Shown piece after piece: positions 10,054 to 21,688 of a stretch of DNA of 45,802 nucleotides. The notes beneath the pieces are model-generated. The model did no database searches. It was not told the DNA's origin and saw only the letters and a list, made by a program, of their open reading frames with translations. The DNA comes from Bondarzewia mesenterica. Lineage: Eukaryota; Basidiomycota; Agaricomycetes; Russulales; Bondarzewiaceae. Made by a program: the position numbers and the translations under genes. The stretch spans positions 1-45,802 of the forward strand of contig SGPL01000257.1 in assembly GCA_004802705.1 (NCBI GenBank), given 5' to 3'. Position 1 is the first letter of the stretch; each line of letters opens with the position of its first letter.

Positions 10054-11177
10054 CTATACACTATGAACTATACCCGGGTATTGACTGATTGTGGGGGGCT
10101 GGCCATTGACACCGGGCTGAATGACAACGGAGTGGCCTGGTTGTTGTTGGATTACGTTTCCGCCAGCATAGATCATGCCTGGAGTGCCGCCCATCATGCC
10201 TGGAGTACCACCCATCATCATAGGACCGCCTCCACCGTACATCTGCGGGTAGGCAGAGTACGAGACACCAGGCCAACCGGGAGCCTGTCCGAACCAGGGC
10301 AGCTCAAAAATGGGCTCCTGCCAGATAAAGGGACGGCCCATGACTTGAGATTTGTTTGCCAAGGCGATAATAATTATGAAGAAGAAGACCACTTTCTTTG
10401 CGAATCAGGTATCATCTCAAAGAAAACGAAAATGGCACGCACAGCAAATGAAAATTGTCCACGAAAAGGCTTCAATGACCTTCGAGTCATAGCAGTAGGT
10501 CCGCGCAGAAACTGCATTGAAAAGTATACCCAGAAATTCATTATTTCTGAGACACGGTACTCGAAAGTCCTTACTTTCTCCATTCTTTGTTGGTGTTCGC
10601 TGATTACCCATGGAAAAACACTCCACGGCACCAATCGTATCTCTGTGTGCAGGATATGAGAGTCATTGCAGTGTACCAATGATGCAACTTACGACGACCA
10701 CGCGCCCATGGCTGTTTGCAATATCAGTACCCGTAATCCGACCTCCATCCAAACACTTACTGAGCCAAAGAACAGCCGTTACGAACAAGCAAAACACCTC
10801 CAATCGAGGTGTCGAGCGTATTAATCTGCATTTGAATGTAAGCCCATTGCGCCGGCGAAAAAAAGAACATCATAGGGAAATACTCACAATACAACAAGGA
10901 TTAGTATTGTCCAGGACGGGGCAACCAATGAGAAGATCGTGAAGTCATCTGAAACCGGGACCAAAATTTGAATCCGCAGATCGCGAATGAGGCCGCGGGG
11001 ATGAACTGACGATGTAGGTTAGGAAGGAAAATGCTTGCGAAGTATGCCGACAGTCCGAGCACGGTGGCTGTCAATGCAAGGACGAAGACTTGAACAGAGT
11101 CAGTCGAATCTCGGGTACGATCATGGAAGGAATATACCATAGGCGGAGAACCGAATGTTCTGAAATAGCTGTGTCAT
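10054..11177 (-). CDS. MARVEL-type four-helix membrane protein
   Basis: Eight exons (11177-11138, 11088-11011, 10948-10888, 10825-10761, 10711-10693, 10642-10608, 10511-10443, 10391-10054) give 234 residues. The protein starts MTQLFQNIRFSAYG and has four hydrophobic helices: VFVLALTATVLGLSAYF, FSLVAPSWTILILVV, VFCLFVTAVLWL, and IFICLVFFFIIIIAL. Between helices 3 and 4 is an extracellular-type loop with the Cys pair and AIEAFSW-like VIEAFSW motif common in fungal MARVEL proteins. The C-terminal tail is Gly/Pro/Met-rich, with GGTPGMM directly repeated. MARVEL proteins sit in cholesterol- or ergosterol-rich membrane and act in vesicle or membrane organisation; no specific role can be inferred. 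It lies just downstream of a second such gene on the same strand. Confidence 0.8.
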
Positions 11178-11616
11178 GGGAATATAATTCTTGCTGTTCG
11201 TGAAGGATCTGAGCAGGAAATTCGTTCAAATGTCGTCGGGAGATCGTGAGGTTTGCAGTAGGAAAATATCAGCTAAATCCGAGGTTCACCGGCACTATCG
11301 ACAGCATGTTCGACCTGAAAGTGCTTCTTTTTATGTGATTCTGAAGCTTTCGAACTGCCCCACGTGATGGAGTTGGAGCGACTTTGCCACGCGCAAGTCC
11401 TCGAGGCAGCCCCTGGATCCTTCATATTTCACCCTCGGGTTATGATTCCAGAATCCAGAGCCTTACTTTGGTCGGACGAAGAGAAATAAAGCATACAAGA
11501 CCTTCTAGATCTATTCCTGTCATAACAATAACATTCTGTTTCATCCAATGAACGTAAGCGTACAGTGTCCCCTTCTTCTGCCAACAATACATAGATGTAT
11601 ACGATAAATACATCAA
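11178..11616. promoter_or_regulatory. Intergenic between two MARVEL-type genes, with E-box
   Basis: 439 bases upstream of the 10054-11177 gene and downstream of the next one. A CACGTG E-box at 11361-11366 lies about 185 bases upstream of the ATG. No other gene is visible. Use of the motif is inferred. Confidence 0.4.
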
Positions 11617-12743
11617 TCACCTCCGGGGTGAAGCGTCCCTGCGATAATAATCGTATTTGGATCTGTCATTCGATTGTCGCGCTCTCTGGGGCATCGAGAC
11701 GTGATACGTCTCGTTCTTCGTAGTCGAGTAGGTGGTAGGCTTGCGTTTCTCATTGCGTTCGTCGCGTTCGCGATATCCTCTCGCCGGGGTCGACTTGGAC
11801 GTAGACCCGCCACGCCGAGCGGTAACGGGTTGAGGAAGCTGCTTGTTTGCCTGCTTGTTTGCCTGCTTGGGACCCTTGCCAAACCAATCATGGGCCGTTA
11901 CAGGAACCAGCCAGACTTTCCGGTTCCCGAGAAGGTACTGCCTCAGCGCCAACCCGAAGAGGATGGCGAGGAATCCCCAAACTGCGTAATTTGCCAATTG
12001 AGAGTGACAGCTGATATGAGACCGAGACGAGACTCACCGAGAACAACATTGAAGAGGGAAAATGCTTCCAAGACCCGATATTGAGCCTGATAGGTCTCTG
12101 TAGAGACTGAGAAGCACGCAACATGAGAATGCTGTCTAACCAAGAATTGTGGCAGTCGACTTACAACCCTGGACGTCGATTGGAACCGTGTCTGTTTCCG
12201 ACGCGAAGCATTCAACACTGGCCGTCTCAGAATCAGAGGACGCCAAGAATGCTCCGAGAGCTGTGAAAAATAGGTGAGTGCAACGAACGCGGGACAGGAT
12301 ATGGATACGTACCAAGCCAAAACGTCCCCACAAGTCCCAGACAAGCCAGCTCAATCCTAGTGGAAATCGGGTTCATATTCCTCCTAAGACTCAGCGCCGA
12401 ACTGGAAGGGGATATGTCAGTTATGGATTGGAAGAATGCGCATGCAAAGGAATGACCTACATAGCAAGCATGACGGCAAGACTGGCGCTTGAAACGAAAA
12501 TTGCGAAGGGAACGAAACGAGCTACAGACAGATGAGATTTGTAAATCGCGGAGAGGTAAAGAGAGGGAGGACTTACTGAGATCAGACGGACTCAAGATGG
12601 CCTGGAAATGCACCGCGATGGCCAGACAAACGAAGCTCCATAGGATAACCAAAGCTAGCAACCCATGAGGATCTACGACGGATAGCTGTGACAGGCCACT
12701 TACAATACACACAGCCGCGAATGATGTTGAATTTGGATGGCAT
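11617..12743 (-). CDS. MARVEL-type four-helix membrane protein
   Basis: Seven exons (12743-12704, 12672-12577, 12521-12461, 12401-12313, 12260-12165, 12106-12038, 11981-11617) give 271 residues. Helices: LLALVILWSFVCLAIAVHF, FVPFAIFVSSASLAVMLAI, IELACLGLVGTFWLALGAFL and VVLVWGFLAILFGLAL. The conserved-looking NPISTRIELACLGL and TYQAQYRVLEAFSLFN are typical of a fungal MARVEL subfamily. A long, basic, Ser/Arg-rich cytosolic tail contains the repeat KQANKQANKQ. The exon 4 acceptor was placed at 12402 because it gives the uninterrupted helix AISALSLRRNMNPIS. With its neighbour it forms a tandem pair with the same topology but little obvious sequence identity. Membrane organisation or trafficking is the family-level inference. 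Confidence 0.8.
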
Positions 12744-13752
12744 AGCGCGAGATACACCGGAAAACAGAGATAGAGGGAAAGGACGGTTAGAGGAATGAGA
12801 TGGTCTTTGGGGACCGCGGGTCTGAGTTTGGGACCTCATGATAAAGGAGACGGGGTGGCGAGCTGTAAAGTGGCACGGATCGTTGAAACCGTGCGGCCTA
12901 TGGACAGAGGGGGCGTTGTGGGGAGTTGCACACGCGCGCCTCGTGGGTGGCAAAAGATGAGGCTGTATTTAAAGCATGGAAAACTTCAGGACATGATCAA
13001 AGGCCAGTCCGCTTTGAGATCTTGCATAACGTTGGGGTGTACTTCTATACATGCCTCGAGGCGATCACGACTTTGGCCTCGAGGCTTTGCCTTCGCATAG
13101 GCACGCGCCGCTATGTTGGAGCCAAGGATTATGGAGAAACACCGGCGACCGAGTCTCAGAGCCACAAGCAAAAGACATTCGGATGCTACAAGTGAGTGGC
13201 TGATTCGGACAGGTTGAAGCTCTGTGAGTCGTCAAATATTGTTCAGGGTATGATGAATACCGGGTGAATAGTGACATTGCAGCCTTGAGCGATGTGGCGA
13301 TCCAAGATTGCCACGAAGGGACCGCTGACAAATCAATAGAGAGATTCCGTTTTCGCAATTTTAATTTTTAACCCATGCAGCCTTCGCCGTTCCAAGAAAA
13401 AAAAAATCTTAGGCGAGATTGGCGCCCAAATAAGGGCTCACAACCACCGGTATACATAAATGGGGTACACAAATGATTGATTTTGGTTATACTGAGTCGG
13501 AGGAAAGAGCGGCACGATAGGACACGATGTACAGAAGGGAATTCCCAGCACTGCGAACAAGAGCGGTGCGGGATGAATAACGACGATGGACAGCAAATAA
13601 TGTGTTGGGATGACTATCGTATCATATGCATGGACAGTGGTAATACAAATGTGAGGGGTGCGGCAAAGACACAACTGGACGACGGCGAGACAGGCAGTGG
13701 AGATGACAAGAAAGCGTGGGTGCAAAAATAATGATACTCCGAGGAAAGGCGA
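12744..13752. other. Intergenic, no convincing gene
   Basis: About 1 kb between the start of the MARVEL-type gene and the 3' end of the next minus-strand gene. A plus-strand open frame at 12926-13195 has no recognisable domain, no upstream context and no exon partners, so I do not call it. An A10 run lies near 13397-13406. Confidence 0.4.
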
Positions 13753-14352
13753 TCAGTTACTCCTGATCGGTCTCGGTGTCGAGTGTTCCATGTCGGAGAT
13801 GTGTTCGGGAGAATGGGGGCGATGGAGAGCGAGGAGAGTGGCAGTGTTGTCGCTCGTGTCTAGCACGTTCTTGACAGACTTCTCCGAGATGTGACAAATC
13901 TGTGGGAAGCAATGAGCACCTGAACGGATGCAGAAATAGTTCGGAACGTACTCGGCTGTACCCTCCCGGCTCGAGGGTGTTACGAGCAAGAGAGATGATG
14001 TTGTGAATGGCGTCGTAAGAATACCTCTTACTGTAAATGGACTTAATATCACATGGCACTCATGAAAGAACGATCAGGGTACTCACAGAACACTCTCCAA
14101 GTCCTTCCTTGAGCTTGGCACGAACACTAAGTCCGCGCCGCTCAAATACCGACTGAATGCTTGGTATGATGCACATCCTGCGATGAGAGCCTCATTCAGA
14201 GAGGCTCCTTGGTCCAAGTCCCACGAACACGAATTTTCGCTGGAAATATCAAGAAATGAGGGCTTATTCATTCAGTCGACGACGGAAGACACATACGTTA
14301 CGTGGTTGTGGGCGAGAGCCTCCGGAGTGTGTGGGGCTAAGAAACGATCCAT
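13753..14352 (-). CDS. Unrecognised 144-residue protein
   Basis: Four exons (14352-14297, 14239-14087, 14030-13952, 13899-13753), all GT-AG with agreeing phases. The protein begins MDRFLAPHTPEALAHNHVT, continues with DLDQGASLNEALIAGCASYQ, SRYLSGADLVFVP, YDAIHNIISLARNTLEPGG, and ends EKSVKNVLDTSDNTATLLAL and HSPEHISDMEH. It has no signal peptide or membrane segment and looks like a small soluble helical protein. The clean exon structure and codon-like composition argue that it is a real gene. I do not recognise a family. It is divergent from PPN1 across an 800-base gap. Confidence 0.6.
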
Positions 14353-15154
14353 TGTGTTCGACGACAGTGGGGAAGATGGTTGATTGAGATGAGTGGATGG
14401 AGTGTTGAAACTGACGCTCAGCGCGGGTGTGATTTATACAGGCCGGAAGCTATATCCCAAATGATCCAGACGAATACAGACAAGGACTGGCCTTGAGTTT
14501 GATGCTGGCAAGGAGTGCTAGTGAGCTCTAGTACTCGTAGTAGGACGAACGTGGATGGGGGCAGAGCAGATTCGTTCAAGTAGTTGAGCCACCCTGCATT
14601 TATATAGCTTCGCACGTTTGAGACAACTCATACGAGAATCTCGATGACTCACTCGACGAATTACTCGGCTTGCCAGCTTGGTGGCTTGGCCACAGTGACG
14701 CACCTTAAGCTTGTCTGATAATTTATGCTTCGGCGGCGCGATAGGAAATTTAAATGGCCCTCGGCTTACAGCGCAGTAAATAATTTCGAATAACCTCCAC
14801 TGGCGCTCCAAGCCCTCGAAAAAAAATCGACCGCATATGTCCGGCTGGCCATGATTGGCTGGAGAGAATTCATCTTTTTGCCCTTTTTTTGTTCACTCCC
14901 AAAATTTTCTGTCTTATTTTTATCCATTCTGGTTGCTCGCTGCTAAGGCGGGAAGACGCCTTACGCGGACTAAGGCGCCGGCCGGTTGCCTAGGGTTGCC
15001 TCTATAGCTCTTGCTCGCTGCTTACCGCATATGCTTCTGCAACGAACGTGCGTGCATCTCATTATAGCCAAGTGTGCTTCAGTGGCGACGTCAGTCCTGG
15101 CCTTCGCCTCTCTATGACATAGAGCATTCCCGTCCTTTCGTGCATGCGACCTCC
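14353..15154. promoter_or_regulatory. Divergent promoter region of PPN1 and the unknown gene
   Basis: 802 bases between two divergent start codons. A perfect inverted repeat TAAGGCG-6-CGCCTTA lies at 14944-14963 with a third TAAGGCG at 14971-14977, about 180-210 bases before the PPN1 ATG. An inverted CCAAT (GATTGG) is at about 14853. No open frame here looks real. Confidence 0.4.
14944..14977. repeat. TAAGGCG inverted repeat plus third copy
   Basis: TAAGGCG at 14944-14950, its reverse complement CGCCTTA at 14957-14963, and TAAGGCG again at 14971-14977. The spacing is 6 then 7 bases. It could be a dimeric factor site in the PPN1 promoter or a small hairpin; both are inference. Confidence 0.5.
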
Positions 15155-17724
15155 ATGTTCTCCTTGAAGTCTCTGTTCGTGCTTTCTCTATGCGTGGGCG
15201 GGGGATGGCTGGCACCCTCACAGGTTCCCATGGAGGCTCCAAATACGCGTGAGTGTCTTCACAGGTCTAATGCTTGGCTATCCATTCGAGCTAAATCGCA
15301 CACCCGTCAGGCGATACACTAGAAGTTACGCAGCGCAAGCTTCACGGCCGGTTCCTTCACATCACCGATATGCACCCGGATCCTTATTACCATACCGATG
15401 CCTCGCAGTCGTCGGCGTGTCATAGGAGGAAGCCAAAGAAAGATAAGGACCGGTCTGGGTACTATGGGACACCATACAGGTAAGAGACACGGGATCCTAA
15501 CTTCCTCTGCGATAACGATCAAGACGGGCACTACTTTCGCAGCGAGTGTGATTCGCCTTTTAGGTTGACGAACCTTACTCTTGACTTCTTGGAGAAGAAT
15601 TGGGCGTCGGAGATCGATTTCGTGTTATGTACGTGATCTCCGTGCAGGATTGCTATCGTGCGTTGAAAAGCTGAGCACCGTGCCAAAAAAGGGACTGGGG
15701 ATAACGCTCGGTACGTGTTATGCAGCTCCTTGAGATATGACAATGGTGTTTACGAATTGCAAGACATGATAATGATCGCAAATTACCGAGGACGCTCAAT
15801 GAGATCTATGACCTGAACAGGGCGGTAGCTACGAAGATGGAATCCATCTTTTTGAAGAGGGAAATCCCGGTTGTTCCAAGTCTAGGTACGTTCCCGTCGG
15901 CGGTTCGAATGATCTCGACTTTTACATACTTTCCGCGCTTGTGCACGCCTTCATCAGGGAACAACGACGTTTGGCGTACGTCTTTTTCGTCCATCCGGCG
16001 GGAAGCTTGCTGACATTGTTAACCTAAACAGCACATGTGAATCTTTCTTTCGCCTGGCTGCTCCGTTCATGGAACTAACACTTACCTGCAAAGAATATTC
16101 TTGGTGCAGGTGAGCGCCCTCTCTCACCGCATCGACCCTGCGTGTCATGATGCGCCTCCCATCCAGGCCCCAACAATATCATTAGCCAATACTCTTCGTA
16201 AGCCCGACAAACCCACCACATCTTCCGCGATGGCTTACTGCGAACTCACAGGCTGTGGAAGGCGTTTGTGCCTTTCCCATCGTATCAAGTGTTCCAACGT
16301 GGAGCATACTTTTCCGTAGAGGTCATACCGAATGCGGTGGCTGCGATCAGTTTGAATACCATGTATTTCTACGATTCTAATAAAGGTAACCTGTGCTCTG
16401 GATTCCATCATCATCTTGTTCCTATTTTGACCTGGCCTCTATCCATAGCTGTGGGCGGCTGTGAATACAACGATCCTAATGACCCAGGGAACCTGCAGTT
16501 TGACTGGCTGGAGGTCCAACTGGAGCTGTTCAGAGAACGAGGGATGCAGGTTCGCTGTTCTTCTCAACAGTAATCTCCGTGTGTTGTTGATTCTGATTGT
16601 GATTTCATAGGTCTGGATGTCGGGGCATGTTCCCCCGTCGCCCGGCAATTACTTCCCTGAATGTGTACGTCTGGATGCCCCGTTCCTTGTCTCGTGCTGA
16701 TGTGCAGCATCGCAGTACGTGCGTTATGTCGAGCTTTCGTTGAGATATCAAGATACGATTTTGGGCCATATCTATGGTGTAAGTGTACTTGATCGAGTCG
16801 GTTATGGGCGCGCTGATTCGAAGGGGCGGATATCAGCACATGAACAACGACTACGTAAGTCCACGTTTGTTCCGCTCGACATTGGTAGACGGACGATGAT
16901 TTTCGCAGTTTTTCTTTTTGGAAGCCGACGATTTACAGTTTCCTTCTGATGGCGTTGGAGTAGAAGCAGTCGGAGATGGGCCTGCGGCCTCGGCACACGA
17001 TGAGCTCTTCGACATGCTGCTGAAGGACTTTAGTGAACTGCCGAAGAACGCGAAGAAAGTGAATTTTGACGACTACGGGGTGGTCAACGTATCACCGTCT
17101 GTAGTGCCCAATCCCTACCTGCCCTCGTTTCGGATATTCTCCTATAACGTCACTGGGGCAGACGCCCACGTGCAGAGAGTAAAAAAGGGGAGCAAGCGAA
17201 AGCATGGGCACCGACGTGGAGGAAGAAGCCGAGAGACACTTTGCAAGAAGGCCGGGTATCGGAACTCCTGGCGGTGTCAGTTACGAGAGCCTTGGTATTC
17301 AGACCCAGAGTCTCCCAGTCGACGGAACACGCTGTGGACGCCTTTGGGGTATGCGCAGGTGTGTTGAGATTTTTGGATTGGAGGATGGGACGGCTGATGT
17401 GGCTGGTGTCAGTATTACTTGAAGGAGAAGAAGCTGCTGAACAAGACGAGAAAGCCCAAGTTTAAATTGGAGTATCTGACGTACGCATTGGAGGCGCTGC
17501 TTCCAGAGGCCGAGGCCGACAAGGCGGAGGAGTTCAACTACCCTGTCCCCATTCGTCACCTGCCTGAGTCGCTGCGGAACGGGAATAGGACGCAGACGAA
17601 GTATGCACCGTATGGGATGAAGGATCTGACGATACCGTCGTGGATCAAGTTGGCACAGAAATTGGGGGACGAGGGACGAGGGAAGCTGAGGAGGCGGTTT
17701 AAAAAGTACATGTACATGGCGTAG
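15155..17724 (+). CDS. PPN1: Endopolyphosphatase (vacuolar, calcineurin-like metallophosphatase)
   Basis: Cleaves long-chain inorganic polyphosphate in the vacuole. Sixteen exons give 563 residues: 15155-15248, 15311-15479, 15543-15628, 15692-15710, 15764-15885, 15958-15975, 16032-16036, 16094-16109, 16167-16197, 16252-16385, 16449-16549, 16611-16664, 16716-16778, 16837-16854, 16909-17358, 17413-17724. Metallophosphatase ligands are visible in order: ITDMHPDPYY (D-x-H), WTGDN, GNNDVWPHN, MSGHVPPSPGNY and GHIYGHMNND. An N-terminal hydrophobic stretch (LFVLSLCVGGGWL) is the signal-anchor expected of a type II vacuolar protein. NWTSE-like and family blocks NTLWTPLGYAQYY and NRTQTKYAPYGMKDLTIPSW near the C-terminus complete the match. 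Seven exons are 31 bases or shorter; the seventh is only five bases (CACAT) and supplies the PH of WPHN. Confidence 0.95.
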
Positions 17725-18184
17725 AGTAGAAACCGAATTGACTGATTACGAGCGGATCCGAGTTGCCTTGACCACGGAGGGCGCGAAGATCTAGACAGTG
17801 TTGCATCTTTCCTCACACCCGCACCGTTCGTTCGTCCAAACCGTAGCTTTGCTTGTTTTACTTGTTCTTTTCTCTCTCTCCCTCTCTCTCGACAGCTCTT
17901 CATTGTCCCTCGCCGCGTCGGCGAGGCTTTATATCCCTTTCCTGTGACTTAGCCCCTTCCTCTCGGCCATCACATCGCCATCTTTTCTCCATCTCTTCTC
18001 TCGTCCCCGTCACATCTTTCTTCTTAGCTTTCCACCTTCGTCCCGTCATCTCTAACAACCCCTCCTTCGCTCACTCTTTCTCTCCTTTTCTTCTGTCTCT
18101 CCTCTCGTCCACCGGCTGGCCCGCTTAGACGATACTGTCCTTACCTCGACATCTCCCTCGCTATACTCCATCTCCCTAATTCGC
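17725..18184 (+). promoter_or_regulatory. Pyrimidine-rich promoter/leader of the RFX gene
   Basis: The 460 bases between PPN1 and the RFX start are strikingly CT-rich on the plus strand from about 17850 to 18180, with TCTCTC tracts at 17870-17892. Such coding-strand pyrimidine stretches mark transcription starts in many fungi. The first part should hold the PPN1 3' UTR. Confidence 0.5.
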
Positions 18185-21100
18185 ATGGCCGCAGTCAACC
18201 TCCGTACCATGGCCAACCTTCCCGTAGATTACATGCCCATCCACCCCCACTCTCGGTCGACTTCAGTTTCTTCGTCCTCTCCTAGCTCTCGCCCCCAGTC
18301 TTCTCAGGGTGGCGTCTTGCGCGCGTCAGGAATGGGGGGCCCGCTATCTGCCGAGGACCTCTATCGGGCCTCGTACCAGCTCGGTCGTCCTGCCTCCTTT
18401 GTCACTGACCACACTCGCACTTCCTCTCACTCTTCCGCTTACTCCCTCCCCTCTACCGACATCACTTCCCCCGCCGACTCTCCCCCCAACCACAACATCG
18501 CCAATCCAGCCCTGAAAGGTCATATCCGCTCTTCCCATATACGGGCCCGCGCCGCTGCCTCTCCCTACCCTCGGGATGCCGAGAGCGTTCATTCGTCCTC
18601 TAGCGAGACAGAAGACATTTCCATGTTCCTCGCTGCCAATTCTCCCGCAGACTATCAATCCATGTTCTCTGGTGGTCATTCTCTCCTCCCCACACAAGAG
18701 ACCGTTCATGCTACCGGTGCTTTCGGCCGCATGACTCTCAGCTCTGACCATACCCTCGAAAAGCTGGCCGCCAACGTTCGGGCTGCGACTACAACTAGTG
18801 CATCAGACAGGGCGAAACAGATCTTTGTTCAGGCCTGGTGCGTTTTTTTTTNTCAGNTTTTCCGCCGCTTCCCCATCAATGTCTTATTCTTCATTGGGAA
18901 CTCAAAACGTGTCTCAGGTTGACAGCCAACTATGCACCCTACCCCGACGGCAATGTCCCGCGTCAGGGCTTGTATTTTTCTTACAGGAGGGTTTGTGATC
19001 AGTATGGTATTCCTCACATCAACACCGCCACGCTGGGCAAAGCCATCAGGCTCTGCTTTCCCACGATCAAGACTAGACGCCTCGGCGTGAGAGGGAACAG
19101 TAAATATCATTGTGCGTTGACAGTTCTTCCTTCTGACCACTTTGATGCTGATCCGAAACATCAGATTGTGGTATACGTCCCGCGACGTCGGCGGAGGCGG
19201 AGTGGCTACAGGATTACATCCGCAAATCAAACAACACCGCCGCGCAGCAGTCTGTCAACGCCGCGCGTCTCGCGAGCGAGCAGGTGGAGGCCGCGAACAG
19301 GGGTGAGGATGGCTCAGGTGAGGATGAGGAGGACGACTCTGAAGGGGGTGCCAGCTCTGGCAACGTCTCCAAGCGGAATTCCCTCACCCTCAACAACGAT
19401 GTCAAGAGTCCCATGTTGTTTGCGGAAGATCTCTTGGATAAAACACCTACCGCAGCTAATCTCCTCGCTCATGCGCAGGCAGCACCTCCGAGGACTGGCT
19501 CTGCGGGATACAACGCACAGGCAACCATCCGACGACATCCCGGTCAGGAGGGCACGCTTCCCGCTCAATCCCCCGTTGGGACGAACGGTGCTTCGAGCTC
19601 GTACCTAAATCCCCAGCAGACCGCCACCTCCGTCCGCCATCTGCCTCACTTCCCGTCCATCGATGAGGCTGTTGGATCCGGACCGTCCGCCTCGTCACAC
19701 AGCGTGGCGGCGCGTGAGGTCTGGGGATGGTTTTTGGATCATCTTGATGCCTTGTTGGAGAGCGTCCGATTCTTCCGCTTTGATCAGTTCGAGATGCACA
19801 TACGATCGTTTTGGACTAGTCTCAGCGGCAACCATCGCGAGATCGTGCATGCTCCAGCCATCGCGGGCTTGATGGCGAAGGGAGATGCGATTGTGTATGA
19901 TGTGCGTTTGTCCTCCCATTCGCCGCATCTCGTCTTATTGATGTTCTGTCACTGTTTTAGGAAATATTGGAGATCCTTCGCTCCCAACTTTTGTCGTCGA
20001 TACCCGCGGCATCGCTTGCGAACCTACGTCAGCTTGCGGACAAGATGGAAAAGATCTTGTTGATTTCTCTCGAGAACTACGGCAATACATTCGTGGAGCC
20101 AAAGGTGGAATTGGGGGCTCGCTTCGGTCATCTTGTCTGTGAGTGATTCCTTTGGACCCATTGGATCGACTTGTGCTCATTGACTGTTATCAGTGCGGTT
20201 CTTGGATATATATCAAGTCACTCAGGCTCTGAACACTGTCCTCACGAACCAAAAGCAGCTGGCCGAGATGCGTCGGTCGTGGGAGAAGATTGACTTTGAG
20301 TCGGTTCGGAACCAATCTGCGCTCGTCTGCAACTGTCGTCACGAGGACCTGGTGCAGCTATTGGAGGTAGAATTCCGGTCGTTGATGGAGACATTGTCGA
20401 AAAGTGCAGAGCCAGTCAGAGATATCATGGCTTGGGCAGACAAGTGCTGCGAGAGGTTGATGGGAGGGCCAGGGCCCGCGGGCGCGGAGGACAGGAGTAC
20501 GATGAGCTCCAGAAGTGTGCTCATCCGCTGGGGATACGTGACCAGTCAGGTCATGAGGGACTTGGTGAGTGCCAATTTTCCGGAATGATGAGCTCGCTGA
20601 CCACCTTCCAGACTATTCGAAGCGATCCAACTTTCGGCGCCTTCCAAATCCTCAAGCTCTTCCTGGAGTGCGTTTGGCTGGCTTCTGCTTGGTTTGATCG
20701 TATTGACGTGCCTTCATCAGTGACTGGATTGCCCTCAATGTTCTGCGGAACGTGGCGCTTTCGACTACCTCCGTAGCGGCATCGGTCGAGCCGGTCATGC
20801 AACAGCAGTTCTTCACATTGTCGCCCATGGTGGGTCAGGACGCATTTGGCAACCTCGATACACGGCATCATCACATCCTGAACCACAACCCGACGACCAC
20901 AAGCATGCTCGCTGCGCTGCAGCAAGACTCGTATCCGCACGGCTCTCTTGATCCCTCCTCGACTACTTATAATACGGATTCATACGGGTTGCCCTCATAC
21001 ATGGATACCTCTGCGCCTCACGACGACCCCCTCTCCGGAGTGCATCAATCCGGTCTTTCATTTCCCGATTACGTGTCGGGCCCGACATCCTCTTTTGACG

Positions 21101-21201
21101 TGACGGCATTCACGCCGCAGGACCTTGGCTTGGGCTCGACGGCGACAGGGACAGAGGCGGAACGGGAGGTGGAGATTGTGAAATCCGAGGGCGCAGCCTG
21201 A
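18185..21201 (+). CDS. RFX-family winged-helix transcription factor
   Basis: Seven exons (18185-18837, 18918-19111, 19165-19901, 19961-20138, 20194-20564, 20612-20667, 20721-21201) give 889 residues. A Ser-rich disordered N-terminus is followed at about residues 217-300 by the RFX DNA-binding domain: AWLTANYAPYPDGNVPRQGL, YFSYRRVCDQYGI, TATLGKAIRLCFPTIKTRRL and GVRGNSKYHYCGIRP. An acidic linker (GEDEEDDSEGG) and a helical region with RFX-type dimerisation features (EILEILRSQLLSSIP onward) follow, then a Ser/Thr-rich tail ending EIVKSEGAA. Fungal RFX proteins such as yeast Rfx1/Crt1 repress DNA-damage and ribonucleotide reductase genes; others act in cell-cycle and morphology control. The specific role here is unknown. 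Intron 1 carries two ambiguous bases (18852, 18857) next to a T9 run, outside coding sequence. Confidence 0.93.
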
Positions 21202-21688
21202 AACGCGTGCAAGTGGCAAAGACTATGTTTCCTCTCCTCTTATCACGGGCATTTTATATTTTGGACTTACCATATAGTCTGTGCGCATATAGTGCATGTT
21301 ATTTTTTTTGCCTGTCTTTTTGCTCTTCTCCCTCCTTCCACGCCTAAGTCTTCGTCGTTTTCGCGCATATATCGCTTATTTATATATCCTTTCGACCGTA
21401 GTCCTGTATCGAAATTGCCTTCGCCGCTTTCAGCTATCTGCGTATCCGAATGTAACACAGCATTCCCGTTGACCATGAGATGGCCCGTGCGTGATATCCG
21501 AGTACTTATTTTTTGCAATGCTCATATGAAAGCTTGACTTGAAGTGGGTATATATCGATTTGGGCCGTTCGCCAGATGGCGTCAATTACATGCTTGAGCA
21601 GGGATAGACTGGGAGAAATGATTCCGAAAGATATGTGATTACGATAACGAACAAGCTATCCAAAAAAAAACTTTGATGAAAACGATGG
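21202..21688. other. Convergent intergenic region, no gene seen
   Basis: 487 bases between the 3' ends of the RFX and BFR1 genes, AT-richer than the flanks, with T8 near 21303 and A9 near 21662. Likely 3' UTRs. Confidence 0.5.

Noticed and set aside
12926..13195. Plus-strand open frame of about 89 codons
   Set aside because: No recognisable sequence, no splice partners and no clear promoter context.
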